Under the pieces are notes generated by a model. The model made no database searches. It worked only from the letters and a program-made list of their open reading frames with translations, and had not been told where the DNA came from. Shown one piece after another: positions 11,322 through 22,265 of a stretch of DNA of 64,000 nucleotides. Source of the DNA: Aegilops tauschii subsp. strangulata (lineage: Eukaryota; Streptophyta; Magnoliopsida; Poales; Poaceae); the NCBI RefSeq assembly GCF_002575655.3, contig NC_053036.3, forward strand, positions 160,680,627 through 160,744,626. The letters are read 5' to 3'. Position 1 is the stretch's first letter; the number at the start of each line of letters is the position of its first letter. The position numbers and the translations under genes were made by a program.

Positions 11322-14203
11322 AGAATTTTGAAGTTTACCTCAAAGCGCTCTTTCATCAGGTTGAGTAAGCCGGCTTCAAAGCCACGGCTGGTATGAAGGA
11401 GGTTTAAATAACCTGCGTGAATCTCATGAGCGTTAAACTGGGTATAACTTTCCAAGTCCAGCTTCCATTTGCCCTTGTCAGCAGCTGAAAATTCCTCCTT
11501 GGCACTATGTTTTGCTAAGACTGGGGGGTTGCCCGGCTCTGCATAACCAACCCCAGTGACGATGACATCTTCAGCCTTTTCATCAGCAGGCTTGATTGGG
11601 CTTGGCGGCTTAGCGTTGGCCGAGTTAACAACCATGGAGTCCGTCGTGATATTGTTCTCTTCTGGCGGCGGATCATCAGCAGCAGCTTGAGGAGTCTGAT
11701 GAGTAGCTTCTGACATCATTTGCTTTTCCGGCTCAAAGGTGTTGGTGTTTTCGCCCGGCTTACTCATCTTCGACTTTTTGCTCGGCTTGGCTATGTCGCT
11801 GACAATAAGACACATGAAGATATTAGCATATCAATCAGTACGGTGTTAAACAATGAAGATATCAAATGTTCTTACCCAGGGGAAACTTTGAATATGGGAA
11901 TCTGAGTCCCAGTAGAGTCGCCGGAGGAAGGGTGAGAGGTACCCTGATTATTCGAGTCGGAAGGATTAAGCGGTTGACAGATGAATCCCGCTTTTGGAGA
12001 AGATAAAGTTGAAACCTGTGGCACCTCATGTCGGCGTATACGAGGAGTTGGCGTGCTCGGTAAGCCGGGGGAAAGTTCTCCACCTCCGTTGTTCCGGGTT
12101 GTGCGGCGAACTTTGTGCTGCTGCTTCTTCAAAATAAAGTTGGGATCCAGATAAGCTAAAGGGTGAGAAAACCTTACTTTCCGGCTCACTTGTCAAACTT
12201 TCTGTCTTGGCAGAGGTTCTGAGTCGGAGGAAAGGATAGTTACCTCTTCACCGTTTGCGTGGCTGGCCTCCGCGTCATCCTGATAGCAATCAGTGTCAAT
12301 AAGGTGTATAAAAAAGGAGCCAAGGGAGTCAAGTTATACCTCCGAATCATCTTCAAGAGTAAACGGGTCAATTGCATGTGTCTTCTTCTTGACAGGCTTC
12401 TTAGCTTTGTTCTTGGCCCTGACCTTCTTGGCCGGTTTATCCTGAAGTTTTCTATTCCAAAAAGGATCATCGGCCCGAGGAAGAATGACAGTGGTAAGAA
12501 GAAAATCTATGAGAAGAATAAGATGATAAAGAAGTTTGAAGTACTTACAGCTGGAGCCGGGTTAAGGGTGCAAAAGGGGCTCAACCCCATCTTGCTACAA
12601 GTTGCCAAGCTTTCGTTAAGCAATGTTTTGGTCATCTTGTTGATCTTATCATCATCCAGTCGCACTTAGCAGTAACGTTGTGGATCTTTGACGTCACATG
12701 TATATTCACACATTAAGCTGGGCCGGCGGCTTAAGGGTAAGATTCTCCATGTGACCCAGCATCGAACTAGATCAACTCCAGTCAAACCATTGGCCATTAA
12801 GGTTCGGATCTTTGAAAAAATGGGCATATGTTTGGCCCATTCTTTTGTGTTGATCCGTTCTGGTAGAGGGTGTCTGTTGCTAAGCCGGCTTTCGCGATAA
12901 CCCGACAGAGGATTTTCACCTTCTGGAGATGTGTCTTTAAGGTAAAACCAAGTCTGGTTACAGTCCTTAGGATGACTGGGAAGTGTGGCGGCAGGAAAAT
13001 TGGCTTCATTCCGCCTCTGAATTGAAATGCCACCTAGTTCTAGGCTGGGCCCATCTGTGAACTCAGCCTGGCGGTTCAAGTAATAAAATTCCCTAAACAA
13101 TTCTACAGTGGGCTCTTGTTGAAGGTACACTTCGCATAAAACTTGAAAATTGCAAATATTTGAAACAGAGTTGGGCTCGATGTCTTGAGGATGAAGTTGG
13201 AAGAAATGCAACACATCACGAAAGAATTTTGAGCCGGGTGGGGTAAACCCCCGGAGCATATGATCAGTAAAAATTATGATCTCGCCTTCCTGTGGGGCGG
13301 GTATGAACTCTTGACCCGGAGCCCTCCAATGGATCACATCTTTTGCAGCCAAGACACCTTCTTTAACATATTCATTAAGGGTTTCCTCCGTAAGTGTGAA
13401 AATGACCCAGTTGCATGAAGTGACGGTCTTGGCCATTTTGTTGATGAAAAGCCTAGGAAAATATTGCCGGATTAAGGTTATGCTGTTAAGCCGTATAGCG
13501 ATCAAAAAGTGAGTGCATTATGCAAGGTCAATTCGTATGTAGAATACGTGTTATAAAAATTGGCATGGTTAAGTCGGAAGACAATGCCGGGTTATACAGA
13601 TTCTAAACATACACTGGTGGCTTAAAAAGGGACTAATGGTGTTTGGCGGGTTATGGCCTATCGTATAAGCCGCCCGCATGGCTGCAGTGCCATAGATCTA
13701 TAAGTGAAATTTTGCTAAGTGCTGGACAAACAGGTTCCACAGATCAGTTCTACGATTCTGGATCTACAACAGTTCAAAAAATAAAATAAATCTTAACCTA
13801 AGATTATGACAGTGGAAGAACTCGTGTGCTCAGATCGGATCTTGTACAGAAAGGTACCTTTTGCAATCAGAAAGGGATGCTAAAACTACTACCGCGCAAC
13901 TTTAGTGTTGTGTTCAGATCAAACTACGCGTTCTGAGGAGAAAGATGAAGAACGGTGAAGAACACCAATGAACGGCGGAAACCCTAATGCAGATCTGCTA
14001 CATGGAAAGATGAATACTTACTAACGTTGATGAATAGTGGAGGTGCGCCGCAGTTCTCTGGTCTATTCAGGTCGATGCACCGGCCGGAGTTGGTGCTGTT
14101 GACGAAGGACGACGGCGGCGGAGCTCGGTTGCAGCGGAGTCGCGAGAAGGAAGAGGAAGATGTGAGGACGGGGGTGAAAAGTGAAAAGAAGGGCCCCTGT
14201 CCC

Positions 14204-14211
14204 TATTTATA
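14204..14211 (-). promoter_or_regulatory. TATA box of a probable antisense promoter
   Basis: The minus strand reads CCTTATAAATAGGG here, a typical plant TATA box. Downstream comes a CT-rich leader, then a possible 5' exon ending at a GTAAGT donor near 14017, which would lead to the antisense gene. It lies about 270 bp inside the 3' LTR, so the antisense gene seems to have a promoter separate from the LTR. Inferred from sequence only. Confidence 0.6.
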
Positions 14212-14484
14212 AGGAGGTGACTAGACGGCATGCGCGGGAATTGAGGAGGCCAGAAATGATTATGCGGCTATATCAACGCTTCGGTTTTCGGGAAGTCTAT
14301 TAAGATAAAAATCTGTTGAGATGTCCTGGGCTTGGTGCGGAATTAATGTGCACGATGTCATGGCGGGTTACCACGATTCTGTGATGTGACGTCATGGCGG
14401 GTTACAGCGAGTTGATAATGGAGATTCTGCTAAGTCAAGTGGTGAAGATTGATGTGAACAAGTTCAGATCAACCTGGGGCCTAA

Positions 14485-15016
14485 TGTTGGGGATATAACT
14501 ACTAGGTATGACCCGCCCAGGAGGGGCCGGGTCATGCCATTGGCAACTTAAAGATGAAGAGGCCCGGTAAGGTCTAAGAAGATATGAAGATGGCGGTTCA
14601 CAGAGCAAGCCTATTGAAGGCCCAAGACTCGGAGGCGACTCAAGGCCCGGAGGTGTGAGCTGCCAGCTGATGACTTGTTCTGTAAGGCAAGCTTAGTTAG
14701 AAACCGAGCCGGTCACGTTTTTGTGAGCCGTCCGGGACTCTGTAAGCCGCCGGGCATCAACCTGTATATAAAGGGGTGACCCGGCGGCGGGTTAACTCAA
14801 GAAAACAATCAATCGAGAACTAGGTCAAGCGTATTTGCTCCCTGATGATCGAAACCCAAGCAATATAACTGAAAGAGTTTACCCCTCTTTGTGTCCCTTG
14901 CCCCGTTAAACTCTTTCTGTCCCTTGCCCCGTTCAACCCCTTTAAGCTAACCTAGTTGTGATGGCTCCACACCTAAGTCCTTTTGCTAGGGCATCTGCCG
15001 TGTTAAGTCCACGACA
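14485..15016 (+). repeat. 3' LTR of the Tat-like element
   Basis: It begins TGTTGGGGATATAACT right after a purine-rich tract (CCTGGGGCCTAA) and ends GTCCACGACA, after which copia reverse transcriptase coding sequence resumes at once. Length is 532 bp. A TATA box (TATATAAA) lies at 14765..14772. The flanking target copy should be TCGCA at 15017..15021, with its partner outside the window. Confidence 0.85.
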
Positions 15017-16165
15017 TCGCATTTTATGATTATGAAATCTGGCAAATGGACGTCAAAACTGCATTCCTTAATGGATTTCTTAAAGAAGAGTTGTATATGA
15101 TGCAACCAGAAGGTTTTATCGATCCTAAAGGTGCTAACAAAGTGTGCAAGCTCCAGCGATCCATCTATGGACTGGTGCAAGCATCTTGGAGTTGGAATAT
15201 ACGCTTTGATGAGGTGATCAAGGCATATGGTTTGATACAGACTTTCGGTGAAGCCTGTATTTACAAGAAAGTGAGTGGGATCTCTATAGCATTTCCAATA
15301 TTATATGTGGATGACATATTCTTGATTGGAAATGATATAGAATTTCTAGATAGCATAAAAGGATACTTGAATAAGAATTTTTCAATGAAAGACCTCGGTG
15401 AAGCTGCTTATATATTGGGCATCAAGATCGATAGGGATAGATCGAGACGCTTAATAGGACTTTCACAAAGCACATACCTTGATAAAATTTTGAAGAAGTT
15501 AAAAATGGATCAGTCAAAGAAAGGGTTCGTGCCTATGTTACAAGGTGTGAAGTGGAGTCTTACTCAATGCCCGACCACTGCAGAAGATAGAGATAAAATG
15601 AAAGTCATTCCCTATGCCTCAGGCATAGGTTCTATCATGTATGTTATGCTGTGTACCAGACCTATTGTGTACCTTGCCATAAGTTTGGAAAAGAGGTACT
15701 CCCTCCGTTTTTATTTAGTTCGCGTATTAGATTTGACTGAAGTCAAACTTCGTAAAGTTTGACCAAGCTTATAGAGAACAATATAAACATTTACCATATC
15801 AAATCTATATGATGTGAAAGTACAATTAATAATGAATCTAATGGTATTGATTTGTTATTGTATATGTTAATATTTTTGTTTAGAAACTTTGTCAAAGTTT
15901 ACAAAGCTTGACTTTGACCAAAGCTAATATGCGAACTAAATAAAAACAGAGGGAGTACAATAGTGATCCAGGAGTAGATCACTGGACAACGGTCAAAATT
16001 ATCCTTAGTTACCTAAGAGGACTAAGGAAATATTTCTTGGTTATGGAGGTGATAAAGAGTTTGTCGTAAAGAGTTACGTCGATGCAAGCTTTGACACCGA
16101 TTCAGATGACTCTGAGTCTCAATCTGGATACGTATTGAAAGTGGGAGCAATTAGCTAGAGTTGCT
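15017..16165 (+). pseudogene. pol: Copia reverse transcriptase and RNase H remnant
   Basis: The open frame 15046..15762 encodes a copia reverse transcriptase: WQMDVKTAFLNG, EELYMMQPEGF, the active site YVDD, FSMKDLGEA and YILGIKI. The first residues (YDYEI) are already coding just right of the gypsy LTR, so the gypsy element inserted in frame-encoding sequence. A Stowaway MITE (15699..15955) interrupts the gene just after a Leu-Ala-Ile-Ser stretch, and RNase H remnants follow to about 16165 with stops. The frame after 15698 is MITE sequence and not protein. Confidence 0.87.
15699..15955. mobile_element. Stowaway MITE
   Basis: A 257 bp element with terminal inverted repeats CTCCCTCCG... and ...GGAGGGAG, flanked by the TA target duplication (15697..15698 and 15956..15957). 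This is the hallmark of Tc1/Mariner-type Stowaway elements. The interior holds the usual TTTGAC.AAG motifs and is AT-rich. It interrupts a copia reverse transcriptase remnant. Confidence 0.95.
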
Positions 16166-16284
16166 CTATGTAGAGCATTGTAGACATAGAAATTTGCAAA
16201 ATACATACGGATCTGAATGTGGCAGACCCATTAATTAGACCTCTCTCACAAGCAAAACATGATCACACCTTGGTACTCTTTGGG

Positions 16285-16423
16285 TGTTAATCACATGGCG
16301 ATGTGAACTAGATTATTGACTCTAGTAAATCCTTTGGGTGTTGGTCACATGGCGATGTGAACTATTGTTGTTAATCACATGTCGATGTGAACTAGATTAT
16401 TGACTCTAGTGCAAGTGGGAGAC
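16285..16423 (+). repeat. Short direct repeats and polypurine tract before the copia 3' LTR
   Basis: The phrase AATCACATGGCGATGTGAAC occurs three times with small changes, and TGACTCTAGT occurs twice, suggesting local slippage duplications. The segment ends in GTGGGAGAC directly before the LTR, which is the polypurine tract that primes plus-strand DNA synthesis. Confidence 0.75.
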
Positions 16424-17382
16424 TGAAGAAAATATGACCTAGAGGCAATAATAAAGTTGTTGTTTTATATTTCCTTATTCATGATAAAGGTTTATTATTC
16501 ATGCTAGAATTCTATTGATCGGAAAATTAAATACATGTGTGAATACATAAACAAATACTGTGTCCCTAGTAAGCCTCTACTAGACTAGCTCGTTGATCAA
16601 AGATGGTTAAGGTTTCCTAACCATAGACATGTGTTGTCATTTGATAACGGGATCACATCACTAGGAGAATGATGTGATGGACAAGACCCATCCGTTAGCT
16701 TAGCATAATGATCGTTCAGTTTATTGCTATTGCTTTCTTCATGTCAAATACATATTCCTTCGACTATGAGATTATGCAACTCCCAGATACCGGAGGAATA
16801 TCTTGTGTGCTATCAAACATCACAACATAACTGGGTGATCATAAAGATGCTCTACAGGTATCTCCGAATGTGTTTGTTGAGTTGGCATAGATCAAGATTA
16901 GGATTTGTCACTCCGAGTTTCGGAGAGGTATCTCTGGGCCCTCTCGGTAATACACATCATAAGCTTTCAAGAAAATGACTAAGGAGTTAGTTACAAGGTG
17001 ATGTATTATGGAACAAGTAAAGAGACTTTCCGGTAATAAGATTGAACTAGGTATAGAGATACCGACGATCGAATCTCGGGCAAGTAACATACCGATGGAC
17101 AAAGGGAATTACGTATGTTGTCTTAACGGTTCGACCGATAAAGATCTTCGTAGAATATGTAGGAGCCAATATGGGCATCCAGGTTCCGCTATTGGTTATT
17201 GACAGTAGAGGTGTCTCGGTCATGACTACATAGTTCTCGAACCCGTAGGGTCCGCACGCTTAACGGTCGTTGATGATATAGTGTTATATGAGTTATATGT
17301 TTTGGTGACCGAATGTTGTTCGGAGTCCCAGATGAGATTATGGACATGGTGAGGAGTCTCGAAATGGCCGAGAGGTAAAGAT

Positions 17383-17444
<62 letters not shown>

Positions 17445-17655
17445 CGATGGTATTTGGACACCGGAAGTGTTTCAGGACGTATCGGGAAGGAATCGGGTCA
17501 CCGGAAGGGGTTCCGGGCACCCCCGGCAAGTTATGGGCCTTATGGGCCAAAGGAGGGGATAGACCAACCCACAAGGGGTCTGGTGCGCCTCCTCCCTTGG
17601 TTGGCCAGCCCTAGGGAAGGAAAAAGGGGACGGCTTGCCCCTCCTGCCTCCTCCC
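16424..17655 (+). repeat. 3' LTR of the plus-strand copia element, first piece
   Basis: It starts TGAAGAAAATATGACC followed by TAGAGGCAATAATAAAG and parallels the minus-strand LTR at 5776..4077 through the CCGATAAAGATCTTCG and CCCGTAGGGTCCGCACG blocks. It stops near 17655, where a minus-strand gypsy internal region begins. The exact junction is uncertain by about 15 bp. Confidence 0.88.
17385..17442. repeat. (AT)n microsatellite in the LTR
   Basis: About 29 AT units expand a position inside the copia LTR. The related LTR at 4077..5776 has no such run at the equivalent place. Confidence 0.96.
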
Positions 17656-17661
17656 TTTTTT

Positions 17662-18870
17662 ATTTGGGCCTTTTCTCTTTTTTTATGGCCTCTTTTTATT
17701 TATTTATTTTTCGTCCGGAGTCTCATCCCGACTTGTGGAGGAATCATAGTCTCCATCATCCTTTTCCTCACTTGGGACAATGCTCTAATAATGATGATCA
17801 TCACACTTTTATTTACTTACAACTCAAGAATTACAACTCAATACTTAGAACAAGATATGACTCTATATGAATGCCTCCGGCGGTGTACCGGGATGTGCAA
17901 TGAATCAAGAGTGACATGTATGAAAGAATTATGAACGATGGCTTTGCCACAAATACAATGTCAACTACATGATCATGCAAAAATATGACAATGATGAAGC
18001 GTGTCATAATAAGCGAAACGGTGGTATGTTGCATGGCAATATATCTCGGAATGGCTATGGAAATGCCATGATAGGTAGGTATGGTGGCTGTTTTGAGGAA
18101 GGTTTATGGTGGGTGAATGATACCGGCGAAAAGTGCGCGGTATTAGAGAGGCTAGCAATGGTGGAAGGAAGAAGGGTGCGTATAATCCATGGACTCAACA
18201 TTAGTCATAAAGAACTCATATACTTATTGCAAAAATCTACAAGTTATCAAAGCAAAGTATTACGCGCATGCCCCTAGGGGGATAGATTGGTAGGAAAAGA
18301 CCATCGCTCGTCCCTGACCGCCACTCATAAGGAAGACAATCAATAAATAAATCATGCTCCGACTTCATCACATAACGGTTCACCATACGTGCATGCTACG
18401 GGAATCACAAACTTTAACACAAGTATTTCTCAAATTCACAACTACTCAATTAGCATGACTCTAATATCACCTTCTTCATATCTCAAAACAATTATCAAGT
18501 ATCAAACTTCTCATAGTATTCAATGCACTCATAAGAAAGTTTTTACTAATCTTGAATACCTAGCATATTAGGATTAAGCAAATTACCATGCTGTTTAAAA
18601 CTCTCAAAATAATATAAGTGAAGCATTGTGCTCTAAAAGATATAAGTGAAGCACTAGAGCAAACAACAAACTACTCCAAAAGATATGAGTGAAGATCAAT
18701 GAGTAGTTGTATAATTATACAACTATGTGAAGACTCTCACAGTTAATAATTTTAGTATTTTATTCAAACATCAAGCAAAACAAAAGAAAATAAAATGACG
18801 CTCCAAGCAAAACACATATCATGTGGTGAATAAAAATATAGCTCCAAGTAAAGTACCGATGAACGAAGAC
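17662..18870 (-). other. Noncoding 3' internal region of the minus-strand gypsy element
   Basis: AT-rich with repeated phrases such as GTGCTTCACTTATATC. It contains ATGATTCCTCCACAAG and GGGATGAGACTCCGGACG near the left end, a signature of the 3' internal part of these elements. No gene seen. Confidence 0.65.
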
Positions 18871-18875
18871 GAAAG

Positions 18876-18975
18876 AGGGGATGCCTTCCGGGGCATCCAC
18901 AAGCTTAGGCTCTTATCCTTGAATATTACCTTGGGGTGCCTTGGGCATCCCCAAGCTTAGGCTCTTGCCACTCCT
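18876..18975 (-). repeat. Paired GGGGATGCC hairpins in the internal region
   Basis: The minus strand carries GGGGATGCCCAAGGCACCCC and, about 50 bp further, GGATGCCCCGGAAGGCATCC. Each can fold into a short stem. The same pair occurs at 32668..32755 and 34323..34411. Confidence 0.8.
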
Positions 18976-19539
18976 TATTCCGTAGTCCATCGAATCTTTA
19001 CCCAAAACTTGAAAACTTCACAACACAAAACTTAACAGAAAACTCGTAAGCTCTGTTAGCGAAAGAAAACAAAACACCACTTCAAGGTACTGTAATGAAC
19101 TCATTCCTTATTTATATTGGTGTTAAACCTACTGTATTCCAACTTCTCTATGGTTTATAAACTATTTTACTAGCCATAGAGTCATCAAAATAAGCAAACA
19201 ACACACGAAAAACAGAATCTGTCAAAAACAGAACAGTCTGTAGTAATCTATAACTAACGCACACTTCTGGAACTCCAAAAATTCTAAAATAAATTGGTAG
19301 ACCTGAGGAATTTGTCTAGCAATCATCTTCAAAAAGAATCAAGTAAATATCACTCTCCAGTAAAAAGTTTTAGCTAATCTCGTGAGCGCTAAAGTTTCTG
19401 TTTTTTACAGCATGATCATAAAGACTTCACCCGAGTCTTCCCAAAGGTTCTACTTGGCACAAACACTAATTAAAACACAAAACCACATCTAAACAGAAGC
19501 TAGATGGATTATTTATTACTAAACAGAACCAAAAATCAA

Positions 19540-19600
19540 GAAACTAAAATAAAATTGGGTTGCCTCCCAACAAGCGCTATTGTTTAACGCCCCTAGCTAG
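19540..19600 (-). other. Conserved post-ORF element with hairpin potential
   Basis: Just after the ORF stop the minus strand reads TAGCGCTTGTTGGGAGG then CAACCCAAT. TTGGG and CCCAA can pair around an AGGCAA loop. The equivalent is found after the ORFs at 33700..33745 and 63955..63985. Confidence 0.7.
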
Positions 19601-19621
19601 GCATGATGATTTCAATGATGC

Positions 19622-20386
19622 TCACATAAAAGATAAGAATTGAAACGCAAAGAGAGCATCATGAAGAATATGACTAGCACATTTAAGTCTAACCCACTTC
19701 CTATGCATAGGGATTTTGTGAGCAAACAACTTATGGGAACAAGAATCAACTTGCATAGGAAGGTAGAACAAGCATAACTTCAAGATTTTAAGCACATAGA
19801 GAGGAAACTTGATATTATTGCAATTCCTACAAGCATAAATTCCTCCCTCATAACAATTTTCAGTAGCATCATGAATGAATTCAACAATATAACCAGCACC
19901 TAAAGCATTCTTTTCATGATCTACTTGCATAGAAATTTTACTACTCTCCACATAAGCAAAATTCTTCTCCTCAATAGTAGTGGGAGCAAACTCAACAAAA
20001 TAACAATCATATGATTGAAAATTAAGATCAAGATGACAAGTTTCATGGTTATCATTATTCTTTATAGCATACGTGTCATCACAATAATCATCATAGATAG
20101 GAGGCATGCTTTTATCATAATAAATTTGCTCATCAAAACTTGGGGGACAAAAAATATCATCTTCATCAAATATAGCTTCCCCAAGCTTGTGGCTTTGCAT
20201 ATCATTAGCATCATGGATATTCAAGGAATTCATACTGACAACATTGCAATCATTCTCATCATTCAAAGATTTAGTGACAAACATTTTAATGCATTCTTCT
20301 TCTAACACTTTGGCACAATTTTCCTTTCCATCATACTCACGAAAGATATTAAAAAGATGAAGCGTATGAGACAAACTCAATTCCAT
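19622..20386 (-). CDS. Uncharacterised ORF of a non-autonomous gypsy element
   Basis: A 254-residue intact frame starting about 125 bp after the LTR/primer site. It has no gag, protease, reverse transcriptase or integrase motif. The N-terminus is acidic and Asn-rich; the middle has YDDYCDDTYAIKNN and HETCHLDLNFQ; the C-terminal part has ACRNCNNIKFPLYVLK, then PMHRKWVRLKC. Cysteines in YACRNC and the following positions could bind metal, but I cannot show this. A clear homologue with one internal stop is at 33046..33669, and a more distant one at 62150..63756. The start at 20386 (MELSLSHTLHLF) is the first Met after the primer region. Function is unknown; a structural or packaging role is only a guess. 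Confidence 0.7.
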   Translation of the reverse strand: MELSLSHTLHLFNIFREYDGKENCAKVLEEECIKMFVTKSLNDENDCNVVSMNSLNIHDANDMQSHKLGEAIFDEDDIFCPPSFDEQIYYDKSMPPIYDDYCDDTYAIKNNDNHETCHLDLNFQSYDCYFVEFAPTTIEEKNFAYVESSKISMQVDHEKNALGAGYIVEFIHDATENCYEGGIYACRNCNNIKFPLYVLKILKLCLFYLPMQVDSCSHKLFAHKIPMHRKWVRLKCASHILHDALFAFQFLSFM

Positions 20387-20511
20387 TTTTTTGTAGTTTT
20401 CTTTTATAAACTAAACTAGTGATAAAACAAGAAACAAAAAGATTCGATTGCAAGATCTAAAGATATACCTTCAAGCACTCACCTCCCCGGCAACGGCGCC
20501 AGAAAAGAGCT

Positions 20512-22133
20512 TGATGTCTACTACACAACCTTCTTCTTGTAGACGTTGTTGGGCCTCCAAGTGTAGAGGTTTGTAGGACAGTAGCAAATTTCCCTCAAGT
20601 GGATGACCTAAGGTTTATCAATCTGTGGGAGGCGTAGGATGAAGATGGTCTCTCTCAAGCAACCCTGCAACCAAATAACAAAGAGTCTCTTGTCTCCCCA
20701 ACACACCCAATACAATGGTAAATTGTATAGGCGCACTAGTTCGGCGAAGAGATGGTGATACAAGTGCAATATGGATGGTAGATATAGGTTTTTGTAATCT
20801 GAAAATATAAAAACAGCAAGGTAACTAATGATAAAAGTGAGCACAAACGGTATTGCAATGCGTTGAAACAAGGCCTAGGGTTCATACTTTCACTAGTGCA
20901 AGTTCTCTCAACAATAATAACATAATTGGATCATATAACTATCCCTAAACATGCAACAAAGAGTCACTCCAAAGTCACTAATAGCGGAGAACAAACGAAG
21001 AGATTATGGTAGGGTACGAAACCACCTCAAAGTTATTCTTTCGGATCAATCTATCATAGAGTTCGTACTAGAATAACACCTTAAGATACAAATCAACCAA
21101 AACCCTAATGTCACCTAGATACTCCAATGTCACCTCAAGTATCCGTGGGTATGATTATACGATATGCATCACACAATCTCAGATTCATCTATTCAACCAA
21201 CACATAGAACCTCAAAGAGTGCCCCAAAGTTTCTACCGGAGAATCAAGACGAAAACGTGTGCCAACCCCTATGCATAGGTTCATGGGCGGAACCCGCAAG
21301 TTGATCACCAAAACATACATCAAGTGAATCACGTGATATCCCATTGTCACCACAGATATGCACGGCAAGACGTACATCAAGTGTTCTCAAATCATTAAAG
21401 ACTCAATCCGAAAAGATTACTTCAAAGGGAAAACTCAATCCATTACAAGAGAGTAGAGGGGGAGAAACATCAAAGATCCAACTATAATAGCAAAGCTCAC
21501 GATACATCAAGATCGTATCACCTCAAGAACACGAGAGAGAGAGAGAGATCAAACACATAGCTACTGGTACATACCCTCAGCCCCGAGGGTGAACTACTCC
21601 CTCCTCGTCATGGAGAGCGCCGGGATGATGAAGATGGCCACCGGTGAGGGACCCCCCCCTCCGGCAGGGTGCCGGAACAAGGTCCCAATTGGTTTTTGGT
21701 GGCTACAGAGGCTTGCGACGGCGGAACTCCCGATCTATTCTGTTCCCCGGTCGTTTTAGGGTATGTGGATATATATGTGCAGAAGAAATACGTCAGGGGA
21801 GCCAAGAGGGGCCCACGAGCCCAGGGGGGCGGGCGCGCCCCCTGCCTCGTGCCTTCCTCGTTGCTTCCTTGACGTGGACTCCAAGTCTCCCGGGTTGCTT
21901 TCCTTCCAAAAATAACTTCTCCAGAAGGTTTCATTCTGTTTCGACTCTATTGATATTCCTTTTCTTCGAAACACTGAAACAAGGGAAAAAACAGGAACTG
22001 GCACTGGGCTCTGGGTCAATAGGTTAGTCCCAAAAGTAATATAAAAGTGTAAAATAAAGCCCATAAACATCTAAGATGGATAATATAATAGCATGGAACA
22101 ATAAAAAATTATAGATACGTTGGAGACGTATCA
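20512..22133 (-). repeat. 5' LTR of the minus-strand non-autonomous gypsy element
   Basis: On the minus strand it begins TGATACGTCTCCAACGTATC and ends GTAGTAGACATCA. The length is 1622 bp. The primer site with GGCGCCGTTGCCGGGG follows within 20 bp. Open frames inside (for example around 21650..22030) overlap a GC-rich promoter-like part and are not genes. Confidence 0.9.
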
Positions 22134-22265
22134 CGTTGTGAAACGCTTCTGCTTACAGTCTACGAGGGTACATAGACACACTCTCCCCCTCGTTGCTATG
22201 CATCTCCTTGATAGATCTTGCGTGGGCGTGGGAATTTTTTTCTTTTCGTCCAACATTTCCCAACA
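22134..22265 (+). repeat. 3' LTR of the plus-strand copia element, last piece
   Basis: This matches the 3' end of Angela-type LTRs: AACGCTTC...TCTACGAGGGTA...TCGTTGCTATGCATC... TCTTGCGTG and a final CCCAACA. It restores the LTR that breaks off near 17655. Confidence 0.85.

Larger units (their letters stand above)
9811..13436 (-). pseudogene. Spliced antisense accessory gene of the Tat-like element (Transposase_28-like)
   Basis: A minus-strand gene inside a plus-strand retrotransposon. Exons readable from splice sites are 13436..12550, about 12480..12340, 12279..12244, about 12128..11876, 11798..11339, 10814..10543 and 10461..9811. Donors such as CCAGCT/GTAAGT, GAAGAG/GTAACT, CCTGG/GTAAG and GCGCTTTGAG/GTAAAC, and acceptors such as TATCAG and TTGCAG, support them. 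Exon 1 (MAKTVTSCNW...) resembles the plant 'putative gypsy type transposon' domain (PF04195, Transposase_28): GFTPPGSKFFRDVLHFFQLH. Later exons encode a lysine-rich basic stretch, a Pro/Ser-rich linker and a probable coiled coil. The start is the MAK methionine at 13436, just after a CCTAG acceptor. A TAA at 12666..12668 interrupts exon 1, and a frameshift near 10300 precedes the last segment (ends QAQNN). Function is unknown; Tat elements such as Grande are known to carry an antisense gene here. Confidence 0.72.
5777..15016 (+). mobile_element. Tat-like Ty3/gypsy retrotransposon, 3' part
   Basis: From left to right: decayed pol (reverse transcriptase, RNase H, a second RNase H-like domain, integrase), a 3' region with tandem repeats, a spliced gene on the opposite strand, and a 532 bp 3' LTR. 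The second RNase H-like domain and the antisense gene point to the Tat (RIRE2/Grande/Cinful) lineage. That lineage call is inference from family knowledge. The left end was cut by the Angela/BARE-like insertion at 5776/5777, and the 5' part should continue beyond the left edge. The element is inserted in a copia reverse transcriptase gene that resumes at 15017. Confidence 0.82.
17656..22133 (-). mobile_element. Non-autonomous gypsy-type element (TGATACGTCTCC family), minus strand
   Basis: Reading the minus strand: 5' LTR (22133..20512), a primer-binding-like sequence GGCGCCGTTGCCGGGG, a 254-residue ORF unrelated to gag or pol, a conserved post-ORF element, paired hairpins GGGGATGCC/GGCATCCCC, and a noncoding tail that stops at about 17656 without a 3' LTR. 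No reverse transcriptase or integrase is present, so it would need enzymes from another element. It sits in a copia LTR. About 350 bp of that LTR is missing between 17655 and 22134, so a deletion accompanied or followed insertion. Confidence 0.82.
15017..22265 (+). mobile_element. Plus-strand Angela-like copia element, 3' part
   Basis: Reverse transcriptase and RNase H remnants (15017..16165), a polypurine tract and a 3' LTR. The LTR is in two pieces, 16424..17655 and 22134..22265, separated by a minus-strand non-autonomous gypsy element. The right LTR end (CCCAACA at 22265) abuts a MYB/NAM-like gene exon. The adjacent GGGAG at 22266..22270 would be the right target copy. The 5' part of the element must lie left of the Tat-like gypsy element, outside the window. 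Confidence 0.85.

Noticed and set aside
11237..11368. IYIYIY membrane-like peptide
   Set aside because: Translation of a (TA)n microsatellite; the same happens at 17385..17442.
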